Source: JAISGQ01 sp045536305
GTDB lineage: Bacteria; Bacillota; Clostridia; Oscillospirales; Acutalibacteraceae
Length of the DNA: 32,273 bases
Assembly (NCBI GenBank): GCA_045536305.1
Contig: JAZSNH010000004.1
Span: 1-32,273 of the forward strand
Direction of reading: 5' to 3'
Made by a program: the position numbers and the translations under genes
Notes under the pieces: model-generated
Databases searched by the model: none
What the model was told of the DNA's origin: nothing
What the model saw: the letters and a program-made list of their open reading frames with translations, nothing else
Shown: piece by piece, positions 1-7,894 of the stretch
Layout: every line of letters begins with the position of its first letter
Position numbering within the stretch: position 1 is the stretch's first letter

Positions 1-886
1 AACATTAACAGAAGCAGGATATGTGGGTGAGGAGGTTGAAAATATTCTTCTCAGACTTATTCAGGATGCTGACTGCCAAGTATCCGAAGCAGAACACGGA
101 ATAATTTATATCGATGAAATAGACAAGATTGCAAGAAAGTCCGAAAATCCTTCCATTACACGTGATGTAAGCGGTGAAGGCGTACAGCAGGCACTTCTTA
201 AAATTCTTGAGGGTACTGTTGCAAATGTTCCTCCTCAGGGAGGCAGAAAGCATCCGCAGCAAGAATTTATTCAGATCGATACATCAAATATTCTTTTTAT
301 CTGCGGCGGAGCTTTCGACGGTATCGAGAAGATAATCGAAAAACGTGTTTCTACATCTTCTCTTGGATTTGGCGCTGATGTAAAAAGCAAGGATGATGCA
401 GAATACAGCGAACTTCTCACGCAGGTAATCCCTCATGACCTTGTAAAATTTGGTCTTATTCCTGAAATTGTCGGAAGACTGCCCGTTTTTGCGACATTGG
501 ATGCGCTTGATAAGGATGCTTTGGTCAGGGTCATGTCCGAACCTAAAAATGCCATAATCAAGCAATATGCAGAGCTTCTCAGAATTGACGGAATAGAACT
601 TGAATTTACAAAGGAAGCTTTATCTGCCATTGCAGAAAAGACCGTAGAACAAAAAACAGGTGCACGAGGCCTTCGCGGAATAATAGAAGGCATCATGACA
701 CCGATAATGTTTGAGGTTCCGTCTGATCTTACTGTCCACAAAATAATAATTGATAAAAATTGTGTGGACGGAAACGGCCCCCAATATATAAAGGGCGAAC
801 CGAGAGAGATGTTTAATACATCGTATAGTGACTCTGCACTTCCAAAAAAGTCACCGAAAAGCAGTCAAAATAAAAAAACAAGTTGA
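1..886 (+). CDS. clpX: ATP-dependent Clp protease ATP-binding subunit ClpX, 3' part (5' end outside window)
   Basis: The frame is open from the first base and encodes the C-terminal ~295 residues of ClpX, the AAA+ unfoldase that feeds substrates to ClpP in the cytoplasm. The visible part starts with TLTEAGYVGE, just after the Walker A region. It continues through the Walker B stretch GIIYIDEIDKI, the sensor region GGAFDGIEKIIEKR, the GLIPEIVGRLPV segment and the sensor-2 region TGARGLRGIIE. The zinc-binding N-terminal domain and Walker A lie upstream of the window. The gene ends in a Lys/Ser-rich tail, normal for the family, and is followed after a few bases by a strong hairpin. The GTG at 23 is an internal valine codon, not a start. 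The identification is secure. Confidence 0.97.
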   Translation, partial: TLTEAGYVGEEVENILLRLIQDADCQVSEAEHGIIYIDEIDKIARKSENPSITRDVSGEGVQQALLKILEGTVANVPPQGGRKHPQQEFIQIDTSNILFICGGAFDGIEKIIEKRVSTSSLGFGADVKSKDDAEYSELLTQVIPHDLVKFGLIPEIVGRLPVFATLDALDKDALVRVMSEPKNAIIKQYAELLRIDGIELEFTKEALSAIAEKTVEQKTGARGLRGIIEGIMTPIMFEVPSDLTVHKIIIDKNCVDGNGPQYIKGEPREMFNTSYSDSALPKKSPKSSQNKKTS

Positions 887-892
887 TTTTAC

Positions 893-936
893 AAGCACGA
901 ACGCTCGTTCGTGCTTATTTGTTTAATTCTTTTTTG
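893..936 (+). terminator. Intrinsic terminator after clpX
   Basis: A perfect 10-bp stem (893-902 with 907-916) closes on a GCTC loop and is followed by a T-rich run to 936. It directly follows the clpX stop codon. The inner stem also reads CGAAC-N4-GTTCG, the shape of a Gram-positive LexA box; see findings. Confidence 0.85.
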
Positions 937-955
937 TAATAAAAACCGTTAATGT

Positions 956-984
956 TTGACAAAACACTGCGTGCGTGGTATATT
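956..984 (+). promoter_or_regulatory. Sigma-A type promoter for the 1014-4979 operon
   Basis: TTGACA (956-961), a 17-base spacer and TATATT (979-984). It lies between the clpX terminator and the gene at 1014, so it likely drives that gene and the downstream alr-aminotransferase-trpS genes, between which no terminator is seen. Confidence 0.8.
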
Positions 985-1013
985 TTTTTTAGTGCAAATA
1001 AGGGGGGAGTAAA

Positions 1014-1547
1014 TTGGAAAACGATTATAATATTTCGTTAGAAAATTTTGATCCAAACTATATACATGATGAATATATGGACCAATCAAACAATTATGCA
1101 CAGAATGAATATCAAGAACAGACCCAGCAGAATATTATACAGAATTCCGGATATCCTCAGGCTGTCCATGCTGTATATACCCAACCTGTAATTCAGCCTG
1201 TATACACTCAGCCGATATATACCCAACCCGTGTACACTCAGCCTATTATTATGCCCGCCATCAAGCCTGCGGAACAGATTCGCCGGTCCGATATTAAAAA
1301 TAATAATTATTTTCCGATAGAAGAACTTAAACCAATAAGATGGCATGCACATCCGCTCCTTGTTTTCTTTGCACTCATCCTTTGTTTTCCGATTGGCCTG
1401 ATTCTTCTTCTTTTCTTTACAAAGTGGGGCGTATTCCCCAAGGTTTACATAACATTATTTACTTTGATATGTTCAGTTTTTGTTTATGAGTTAGTTATCT
1501 TATATTCAAATCTTGATTTCCCGAGCTTACTTGGCATTATTTTTTGA
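1014..1547 (+). CDS. Unrecognised membrane protein with Tyr/Thr/Gln/Pro repeat and two C-terminal membrane segments
   Basis: I do not recognise a named family. The 177-residue product has an acidic, Asn/Gln/Tyr-rich N-terminal region (about 1-50). A short degenerate repeat of the type VYTQP or IYTQP follows at about residues 54-85. A basic stretch and two hydrophobic helices (about 114-136 and 143-165) complete it. No signal peptide is seen, so the N-terminal part is probably cytoplasmic, tethered by a C-terminal hairpin. The TTG start at 1014 is chosen because a strong purine-rich Shine-Dalgarno (AGGGGGGAG, 1001-1009) sits just upstream. It is first in an operon with alr, which starts 34 bases downstream, but that context does not reveal its function. 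The repeat is also visible in the DNA as near-copies of a tandem unit. Confidence 0.75.
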   Translation: MENDYNISLENFDPNYIHDEYMDQSNNYAQNEYQEQTQQNIIQNSGYPQAVHAVYTQPVIQPVYTQPIYTQPVYTQPIIMPAIKPAEQIRRSDIKNNNYFPIEELKPIRWHAHPLLVFFALILCFPIGLILLLFFTKWGVFPKVYITLFTLICSVFVYELVILYSNLDFPSLLGIIF

Positions 1548-1581
1548 CAGTAAGACCGTCCGTTGAAAGGTAGAGATAAAT

Positions 1582-2784
1582 TTGAGCAAAGTTCTTAAAC
1601 GCACATGGGCGGAAATTGATCTTGAGATGATCAGGCACAACTATAGTATTATAAGAGAAAAAATTGATCCTTCGGTAAAAATAATGTGTATTGTAAAAGC
1701 AGACGCATACGGCCACGGTGTCCAAAATGTTGCGCTTGAGCACCAGAGGATCGGCGCAGATTGGTTCGGAGTTTCGAATCTTCATGAAGCTCTTCAATTA
1801 AGAAATTACGGAATTACAAGGCCAATACTTATTCTCGGATATACACCGCCGGATAGGGCAGCAGAGCTCTCTGCATTTGGAATAACTCAAGCTGTTTTTT
1901 CCGACGAATACGCACGTGAGTTATCTGCCTGTGCACAGAAGAACGGAAGCCCTGTAAAATGTCATATAAAGCTTGATACCGGAATGAGCCGATTGGGCTT
2001 AGGCTGTCATGACAAAACACAAAACGATAATTCTGTTGAAATGATTTGCAGAATATGTCAATATCCAAATCTTGACTGCGATGGTATCTTCACTCATTTT
2101 GCCGTAGCGGACGAAAACTGTGACGGTGTTGAGTTTACACGATTACAGTTTGAAAATTTTAAATACGTTATAGAAAAATTGTCCGGTAAAGGCATTACCT
2201 TCAGGTTCAAGCACTGCTGCAACAGTGCCGCAACACTTGAATATCCTGAATTTCACATGGATATGGTTCGCCCGGGAATAATCCTGTACGGACTTACGCC
2301 GTCAAAGTATTTTAAAGGAAAATATGATTTAAAGCCTGCAATGCAGTTAAAATCTGTTATTTCAATGATAAAAACTGTCGAGAAAGGTGCTACAGTCAGT
2401 TACGGAAGGACATTTACAGCCGAACATGATATGAAAATTGCGACTGTCCCTATAGGATATGCAGACGGATATCCCAGACCGCTGTCAGGTCGGCAGGATA
2501 TGATCGTAAATGGTGTCAGAGCACCCATCATCGGCAGGATATGCATGGATCAGCTTATGCTTGATGTAACTAATATTGAAAATGTGGCAGCAGGAATGAC
2601 TGTAACTGTTTTTGGTGAAGACAACGGTACATTTCTTTTTGTCGATGAGCTTTCCGAAAAAACAGATACCATAAATTATGAAACTGTTTGCTTGATCGGC
2701 AAACGTGTTCCGAGAATATATCTGCGCGGCGGAAAACAGGTCGCACAGGTCAATTATATTATCAGCGAGGAGCGTTACCTTTGA
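1582..2784 (+). CDS. alr: Alanine racemase
   Basis: PLP-dependent alanine racemase, which interconverts L- and D-alanine for peptidoglycan synthesis in the cytoplasm. The 400-residue length fits the family. The PLP lysine lies in IVKADAYGHG (Lys39), and the second catalytic base is the Tyr of VSYGRTFTA (Tyr274). IGYADGYPR and GRICMDQLMLDV follow as expected for the C-terminal beta-domain. The TTG start at 1582 has the purine-rich GAAAGGTAGAG upstream, and the protein begins in register with family members (KRTWAEIDLEMIRHN). The stop overlaps the start of the aminotransferase gene by the sequence TTGA, indicating translational coupling. Identification is firm; a separate biosynthetic versus catabolic role cannot be told from the sequence. 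Confidence 0.96.
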   Translation: MSKVLKRTWAEIDLEMIRHNYSIIREKIDPSVKIMCIVKADAYGHGVQNVALEHQRIGADWFGVSNLHEALQLRNYGITRPILILGYTPPDRAAELSAFGITQAVFSDEYARELSACAQKNGSPVKCHIKLDTGMSRLGLGCHDKTQNDNSVEMICRICQYPNLDCDGIFTHFAVADENCDGVEFTRLQFENFKYVIEKLSGKGITFRFKHCCNSAATLEYPEFHMDMVRPGIILYGLTPSKYFKGKYDLKPAMQLKSVISMIKTVEKGATVSYGRTFTAEHDMKIATVPIGYADGYPRPLSGRQDMIVNGVRAPIIGRICMDQLMLDVTNIENVAAGMTVTVFGEDNGTFLFVDELSEKTDTINYETVCLIGKRVPRIYLRGGKQVAQVNYIISEERYL

Positions 2785-3956
2785 ACTATTTATTGTCAAA
2801 CCGAGTATCATCTCTGAAGCCTTCACTAATCCGTGAAATACTTAAAATGTCCTCTTCTCCGGGAATGATTCCTTTTTCCGCAGGAAATCCTGCGCCCGAT
2901 GCATTTCCGACAGAACAAATATCTGCAATAACTGCCGATATATTGTCAAATGAACCTATAACAGCGCTCCAGTATTCCATTACAGAGGGCTATCAGCCTC
3001 TTAAAGAAGCTGTCAGAGCAAGATATTCTCATTTATTTGGTGAGAATGATGACATCATCATTACATCAGGTGCTCAGCAGGTCATGAACCTCACAACAAT
3101 GAGCATGTGCAACGAAGGTGATGTAATAATTTGTGAAAAACCAAGCTTTATCGGTTCACTCAATTCGTTCCGTTCCTTTAATACAAAGCTTGTAGGCGTC
3201 GATGTTGAATCGGACGGCATGAATATTGATATGCTTGAATCTTCACTCAAGGCAAATCCCAATGCTAAGTTTATATATGTAATTCCTGATTTTCAAAATC
3301 CGACAGGCCTGACTACATCCCTTGAAAAAAGAAAAGCCATATATAATCTTGCCAAAAAATACGGTGTAATGATCCTTGAGGATAATCCGTACGGAGAAAC
3401 AAGATTCTCAGGTGAAGCAGTTCCTACAATAAAAAGCATGGATACAGACGGCATAGTAATTTATGCAGGCTCTTTCTCAAAAGTAATTGCACCGGGTCTG
3501 CGAGTAGGATATGCAATCGCACCAAAGCCTGTACTTGCTAAAATGATAGTATGTAAGCAGGTTCAGGATGTTCACACCACCATACTCTCTCAGCTTATAG
3601 TGCATAAATTCATGACAGGCGACAGTTATGAAAAGCACCTTGATATGATAAGAGGCATTTACAGAAACAAATGCAGACTTATGTGTCAATGTATGGAAGA
3701 CGGTTTTAAGGGCAAAGTAGAGTTTACAAGACCTGATGGCGGTTTGTTTATATGGTGTCAGCTGCCCGAGGGCTCCGATATGCTTGAATTCTGCAAAAAA
3801 AGTATTGATCTCGGCGTAGCAGTAGTTCCCGGCACTGCATTTTTAACCGATGAAACTGAAAGCTGTATATCATTCAGAGCGAATTATACAACTCCATCCG
3901 ATGATCAGATCGTCAAGGGTGTTTCGATTCTCTCCGATCTTGTGGCTAAGCTTTAA
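2781..3956 (+). CDS. PLP-dependent class I/II aminotransferase (2-aminoadipate/LysN-like family)
   Basis: Fold-type I aminotransferase of about 391 residues. It resembles the free-standing aminotransferase domain of MocR-type proteins (LysN or 2-aminoadipate transaminase group) but has no N-terminal winged-helix domain. Visible motifs are FSAGNPAPDAFP near the N-terminus, PDFQNPTG in the cofactor-binding region, LEDNPYGETRF, and YAGSFSKVIAPGLRVGY, which holds the PLP lysine. RANYTTPSD near the end carries the carboxylate-binding Arg. The TTG at 2781 is preferred over an in-frame upstream start at 2688 because GAGGAG (2767-2772) is well spaced from it and because the upstream extension would lie inside alr. 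It overlaps alr by 4 bases. The amino-acid substrate cannot be assigned from sequence alone. Confidence 0.9.
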   Translation: MNYLLSNRVSSLKPSLIREILKMSSSPGMIPFSAGNPAPDAFPTEQISAITADILSNEPITALQYSITEGYQPLKEAVRARYSHLFGENDDIIITSGAQQVMNLTTMSMCNEGDVIICEKPSFIGSLNSFRSFNTKLVGVDVESDGMNIDMLESSLKANPNAKFIYVIPDFQNPTGLTTSLEKRKAIYNLAKKYGVMILEDNPYGETRFSGEAVPTIKSMDTDGIVIYAGSFSKVIAPGLRVGYAIAPKPVLAKMIVCKQVQDVHTTILSQLIVHKFMTGDSYEKHLDMIRGIYRNKCRLMCQCMEDGFKGKVEFTRPDGGLFIWCQLPEGSDMLEFCKKSIDLGVAVVPGTAFLTDETESCISFRANYTTPSDDQIVKGVSILSDLVAKL

Positions 3957-3974
3957 TTTTAGGAGGATTATATA

Positions 3975-4979
3975 ATGGAAACACCTGAAAAGAAGAAACG
4001 AATTTTTTCTGCAATTCAGCCAAGCGGAGAAATGACAATAGGCAATTACCTTGGTGCAATCCGCAACTGGATTTCTATGCAGGATGAATTTGAATGTATT
4101 TATGCAACTGCAAATTTGCACGCTATAACCGTTCGGCAGGATCCAAAGGTTCTGAAAAAGAACACTGAACAGCTTTATGCGCTGCTGCTCGCTGCGGGTG
4201 TTGATCCTGACAAATGCATTTTTTATCACCAGAGCATGGTTCCTGCCCATGCTGAGCTTGCTTGGGTGCTTAATACATATACTCAATTCGGCGAGCTTTC
4301 ACGAATGACACAATTTAAGGATAAGTCTCAGCAGCATGCCGATAATGTTAATGCAGGTCTTTTTACATATCCTGTACTGATGGCTTCTGATATACTGCTT
4401 TTTAATGCTGATATGGTGCCTGTTGGCGCTGATCAGAAGCAGCACCTTGAGCTCACACGTGACGTTGCGGAACGTTTTAACGGTGTATACGGAAACACCT
4501 TTACAGTGCCTGAGCCTTTTATTCCGAAACAGGCCGCACGTGTCATGAGCCTTGCTGATCCGACAAAAAAGATGAGCAAATCAGATCCAAACACAAAGAG
4601 CTTTGTGCTTATGGTAGATGAGCCTAATGTTATTTTGAAGAAGTTCAAATCTGCTGTTACAGACAGCGAAGCCTGCGTTTGCTACAGAGAGGGCAAGGGT
4701 GGAATAAATAATCTTATGGAAATATATTCTGCCTGCACCGGTCTTTCCTTTGAACAGATCGAAAAGGATTTTGAAGGTAAGGGTTACGGCGACTTCAAAA
4801 TCGCTGTAGGTGAGGCTGTTATTTCGGTTCTTGAGCCCATTCAAAAGCGTTACAAGGAATTTCTTACAGACCGAGCATATCTTGAGCAAAAAGCCAAAGA
4901 AGGCGCAGAAAAAGCAGCGTACCTTGCCGAACGCACAATACGCAAGGTGTATAAAAAAGTTGGTTTGCCAAGAATCTGA
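3975..4979 (+). CDS. trpS: Tryptophanyl-tRNA synthetase
   Basis: Class Ic synthetase that charges tRNA-Trp in the cytoplasm. The 334-residue length is typical. The HIGH-equivalent motif is PSGEMTIGN (residues 16-24), with Thr-Ile where many homologues have His-Leu or His-Ile. The flexible KMSKS loop is intact at residues 199-203, followed by DPN. The Rossmann-fold specificity region TYPVLMASDILLFNADMVPVGADQKQH is complete. An AGGAGG Shine-Dalgarno (3962-3967) precedes the ATG. It is the last gene of its operon, 18 bases after the aminotransferase, and is followed by a terminator. No T-box leader is present directly upstream, although T-boxes commonly control trpS in Firmicutes. Confidence 0.97.
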   Translation: METPEKKKRIFSAIQPSGEMTIGNYLGAIRNWISMQDEFECIYATANLHAITVRQDPKVLKKNTEQLYALLLAAGVDPDKCIFYHQSMVPAHAELAWVLNTYTQFGELSRMTQFKDKSQQHADNVNAGLFTYPVLMASDILLFNADMVPVGADQKQHLELTRDVAERFNGVYGNTFTVPEPFIPKQAARVMSLADPTKKMSKSDPNTKSFVLMVDEPNVILKKFKSAVTDSEACVCYREGKGGINNLMEIYSACTGLSFEQIEKDFEGKGYGDFKIAVGEAVISVLEPIQKRYKEFLTDRAYLEQKAKEGAEKAAYLAERTIRKVYKKVGLPRI

Positions 4980-4986
4980 CTATTAT

Positions 4987-5024
4987 AGAGGGCTGCGTTC
5001 AACAGCCCTCTTAACTTTACTTAT
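4987..5024 (+). terminator. Intrinsic terminator after trpS
   Basis: A 9-bp stem AGAGGGCTG (4987-4995) pairs with CAGCCCTCT (5003-5011) around a 7-base loop, followed by an AT-rich tail. It sits 8 bases after the trpS stop codon. Confidence 0.85.
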
Positions 5025-5043
5025 AATAATTTTCCATTATAAT
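5016..5043 (+). promoter_or_regulatory. Possible promoter for the flavin reductase-xylB-PPTase genes
   Basis: TTTACT (5016-5021), a 16-base spacer and TATAAT (5038-5043), lying between the trpS terminator and the GTG at 5070. The -35 is weak, and a second TATAAT occurs at 5022, so the exact element is uncertain. Confidence 0.45.
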
Positions 5044-5069
5044 TATCCGTTTGAAAGGATTGCAATAAA

Positions 5070-5717
5070 GTGAAAAGAGAGATTAGCACCGAGCAGAATG
5101 GACTGGTATACGAACGCTGGCAGAATCAGTTTGAGGAATTTTCTCATTCTGAGTTTGTATGCGGAATTCCGCAGGTCTTATTTATGATAACAACAAATAA
5201 AGAAAATGGTCTGCCTAATGCATGCTTTCATTCGTGGAGCTGTTTTTCGGGCGATGCCGGCGGATTTTATGCAATATTGTCTTGTTTGGGACGTCATACT
5301 CATACATATTCAAATATAATAAGAGACGGAGAATTCTGCGTGAATTTTCTTTCTCAAAAATATTACGAAAACTGCATGGAAACTGTCAGAAAAAATTCGA
5401 TGGCAGAAAATGAAATAGTTTCAGGCGGATTTACGATGGAGCAGTGCAAATCGATTTCGGTTCCAAGAATAGCAGAAAGCTTTTTGTGCCTGGAATGTAA
5501 AATTGAATATGATGTTGATTTATCAAAAAGAAATATAAACTCACTTATAATAGGAAAAGTACAGAACATTGCCATGGAAGAAAAATACATGGAGGGTATA
5601 GACCAAAAATACAGTGAAAATGGCTTTATGTTTAACATACACTCACCGGTCGATTTTGCGACCGGAAAGTGTGATAAGATAACATCTGCTTATCTTAATA
5701 TTTTTGATGATAAATAA
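5070..5717 (+). CDS. Flavin reductase-like (DIM6/NTAB, FMN-binding split-barrel) family protein
   Basis: A 215-residue protein that matches the flavin reductase-like split-barrel family, cytoplasmic FMN-binding proteins with diverse, often unknown substrates. Supporting stretches are the opening strand with GIPQVLFMITTN, then NACFHSWSCFSGDAGGFYAIL, the family-like RHTHTYSNIIRDGEFCVNFLS, and the closing LIIGKVQNI. The GTG start at 5070 follows GAAAGGA with acceptable spacing and gives a normal length. It is first in a likely three-gene unit: xylB starts 24 bases later and a phosphopantetheinyl transferase overlaps xylB. This mixed context does not point to one pathway. The family assignment is good; a specific reaction is not assigned. 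Confidence 0.85.
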   Translation: MKREISTEQNGLVYERWQNQFEEFSHSEFVCGIPQVLFMITTNKENGLPNACFHSWSCFSGDAGGFYAILSCLGRHTHTYSNIIRDGEFCVNFLSQKYYENCMETVRKNSMAENEIVSGGFTMEQCKSISVPRIAESFLCLECKIEYDVDLSKRNINSLIIGKVQNIAMEEKYMEGIDQKYSENGFMFNIHSPVDFATGKCDKITSAYLNIFDDK

Positions 5718-5741
5718 AATACTGATTAGGTGGTTAATTTT

Positions 5742-7253
5742 ATGGCACGATTGGTTATTGGAATTGATGTTGGAACTTCAGGATGTAAAATACTTGTTCT
5801 TGATGAAAACGGAAAAATATGTGCAGCGGCCACTGAAGAATATCCTCTTTATACGCCCAAACAGGGGTGGACCGAGCAAGACCCCTCCGACTGGTGGAAT
5901 GCAGTTGTAAAAGGCTTGAAAAAAGCACTTTCAAAATGCAGCGGTGAAATAGTCAGCGTCGGTTTTTCGGGACAAATGCATGGTATGGTTGCCTTGGATG
6001 AAAACAATAACGTTGTGCGTAATGCTATCCTGTGGAACGATCAGCGTACTGCCGCGGAATGTGATGAAATAACCGAGCTCGCAGGCGGAATCGATTCACT
6101 GCTTGCATACACCAATAACAAAATGCTTACAGGTTTTACCGGCGGTAAAATCTTATGGATGAAAAAAAATGAGCCCGAAAATTATGCAAAGACAAAACTT
6201 ATTATAAACCCTAAGGATTATATAAGATATAAGCTTTCAGGTACTCTTGAAACCGACGTTTCCGATGCATCGGGTTTTGGCTTATTTGATGTTAAAAATA
6301 AGGTTTGGGCGTATGAGCTGATAGATAAAATCGGTCTTGACAGAAGTCTTTTTCCGAAGGTTGTTGAATCTTCTGAAAAAGTTGGCAATATAACCGAAGA
6401 AGCATCAAAACTAACAGGTATTCCGACTTCCTGTATTGTTTGTGCAGGCGGGGGCGATGCTGTTATTTCAACAACAGGTTTAGGTCTTATCGGTGCTGGC
6501 AGAATAGGAATCACACTCGGCACCTCGGGAGTTGTTGCGCTGAGTCTGCCGTCATTTACCCCCAATCCTAACGGTTCTCTTCAAATCTCATGTAATAATG
6601 CGCCCGACACCTGGCATGCAATGGGCGTTACACTTGCAGCCGCAGGCAGCTATCAGTGGTTTAAAAATACTTTTGGCGACTATGAGAGCTATCGCGGAGC
6701 AGAGATAGGTAAAACTGCTTTTGTTTTGCTTGATGAGCTGGCAAAAGAAACCCCTGCGGGCTCTGAGGGACTTATTTTCCTTCCTTATCTTACAGGTGAG
6801 AGAGCTCCTATAAATGATCCTGACGCAAAAGGTGCATTTCTCGGTATCGATTCAACAAAGAAAAAAGGTCATTTTGCAAGAGCTGTCATGGAAGGTGTTG
6901 CGTATTCGCTCAGACAGGTCTACGACCTTATTTTGAGTGTAAGTGACAATATAAAAACAGATTCCGTTATTCTTGCAGGCGGCGGAGCTTATGCACCTGT
7001 CTGGAGGCAAATTTTTGCAGATGTATTTGAGCTTCCTGTTTACACTGTATATGGCAGTACAGAAGGCGGCAGCTTTGGTGCTGCGCTAATTGCAGGTGTT
7101 GCTGGCGGCTTATGGAAGGATATTTCTTCTACGGTAGAAATTATAATTCCCGAAACAGAAACACTTCCTATAGCGGAAAATGTTTTGATATATAAGACAC
7201 AGTACGAAAAATACTGTAAATTTTACGATGCATTAAAGTGGAGTTTTAAATGA
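5742..7253 (+). CDS. xylB: Xylulokinase (FGGY carbohydrate kinase)
   Basis: ATP-dependent sugar kinase of the FGGY family, predicted to phosphorylate D-xylulose to feed the pentose phosphate pathway. The 503-residue length fits. The phosphate-binding loop GIDVGTSGCK lies at residues 7-16. GQMHG (77-81) and WNDQR (98-102) are typical of xylulokinases, the catalytic Asp is in GGGDAVIS (Asp239), and the C-terminal ATPase motif ILAGGGA is present. The ATG at 5742 is chosen over a GTG at 5730 because AGGTGG (5728-5733) is correctly spaced from it. The stop overlaps the next start as ATGA. No xylose isomerase, sugar transporter or xylose regulator is nearby, so the sugar assignment rests on motifs only. 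Confidence 0.92.
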   Translation: MARLVIGIDVGTSGCKILVLDENGKICAAATEEYPLYTPKQGWTEQDPSDWWNAVVKGLKKALSKCSGEIVSVGFSGQMHGMVALDENNNVVRNAILWNDQRTAAECDEITELAGGIDSLLAYTNNKMLTGFTGGKILWMKKNEPENYAKTKLIINPKDYIRYKLSGTLETDVSDASGFGLFDVKNKVWAYELIDKIGLDRSLFPKVVESSEKVGNITEEASKLTGIPTSCIVCAGGGDAVISTTGLGLIGAGRIGITLGTSGVVALSLPSFTPNPNGSLQISCNNAPDTWHAMGVTLAAAGSYQWFKNTFGDYESYRGAEIGKTAFVLLDELAKETPAGSEGLIFLPYLTGERAPINDPDAKGAFLGIDSTKKKGHFARAVMEGVAYSLRQVYDLILSVSDNIKTDSVILAGGGAYAPVWRQIFADVFELPVYTVYGSTEGGSFGAALIAGVAGGLWKDISSTVEIIIPETETLPIAENVLIYKTQYEKYCKFYDALKWSFK

Positions 7254-7840
7254 TAAAGCTTTACTTATATGATTTAAATGAGCTTCTGGCAAGAATCAAC
7301 GAAGAATCAAAAGCCGTAAAAACAAAGCTCATATCACAGAAGGCGTACGAGCTTATAATCGAAAAACTATATGAAATTACCGGTCATAGCTGTTTAATAA
7401 GGAAAACCTCAAGAGGAAAGCCTTTTTTGGAAAATTCAAAATTACATATAAGCATTTCTCATTCAGATAATTCTGTTTTATTTGCAATTTCCGATGATAT
7501 AATCGGAGTAGATATAGAATATTTGCGTTCATTTTCAGAACATGCAGCAAAACGTCTTTTCTCTGAAAATGAAAAAAATTATATTTCAAAAGGAAATTAT
7601 GATTTTAATTGCACTGTTTTATGGACTATGAGAGAATCTGTTTGCAAAGCAATGGGCGAAGGCTTTTCAGAATGGTTTTTCAACTGTGATTTTGTTGATG
7701 ATGAGGCTAATCTTGTCAATACATTTGAGCGAAATGGCAACACATTCAATCTTTATTATTTTACATTTAATGATCAGATCTGCACTGTAGCATCTGTTTC
7801 TTCGATCGAAAGCCTCGAATTTTTTCACTATAATCTCTGA
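7250..7840 (+). CDS. 4'-phosphopantetheinyl transferase, Sfp type
   Basis: Transfers the 4'-phosphopantetheine arm of coenzyme A to a serine of carrier proteins. The 196-residue product carries the family hallmarks: HISISHSDN (about 66-73), the metal-binding GVDIE (86-90; Asp88, Glu90) and W-T-M-R-E-S-V-C-K (Trp125, Glu129, Lys133), followed by AMGEGFS. It is shorter than the classical ~230-residue Sfp, mostly at its ends. It starts within the xylB stop (ATGA), so translation is probably coupled. No polyketide, nonribosomal peptide or fatty-acid synthase genes lie in the window, so its carrier protein partner is unknown. It may serve the primary acyl carrier protein if no AcpS exists elsewhere in the genome. 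Confidence 0.9.
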   Translation: MIKLYLYDLNELLARINEESKAVKTKLISQKAYELIIEKLYEITGHSCLIRKTSRGKPFLENSKLHISISHSDNSVLFAISDDIIGVDIEYLRSFSEHAAKRLFSENEKNYISKGNYDFNCTVLWTMRESVCKAMGEGFSEWFFNCDFVDDEANLVNTFERNGNTFNLYYFTFNDQICTVASVSSIESLEFFHYNL

Positions 7841-7850
7841 TATGTCATAT

Positions 7851-7890
7851 AAAGCACCTGTTTCGCATAATTTTATATGGGAGGTGCTTT
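7851..7890 (+). promoter_or_regulatory. Hairpin overlapping the ribosome-binding site of the YmxH-family gene
   Basis: AAAGCACCT (7851-7859) is perfectly complementary to AGGTGCTTT (7882-7890). The right arm contains the core of the Shine-Dalgarno GGGAGGTG that serves the ATG at 7895. It may act as the PPTase terminator, as a translation-control hairpin, or both. Confidence 0.5.
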
Positions 7891-7894
7891 TTAT

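Noticed and set aside
3957..3974. T-box leader expected before trpS
   Set aside because: Only 18 bases separate trpS from the aminotransferase gene; there is no room for a T-box.
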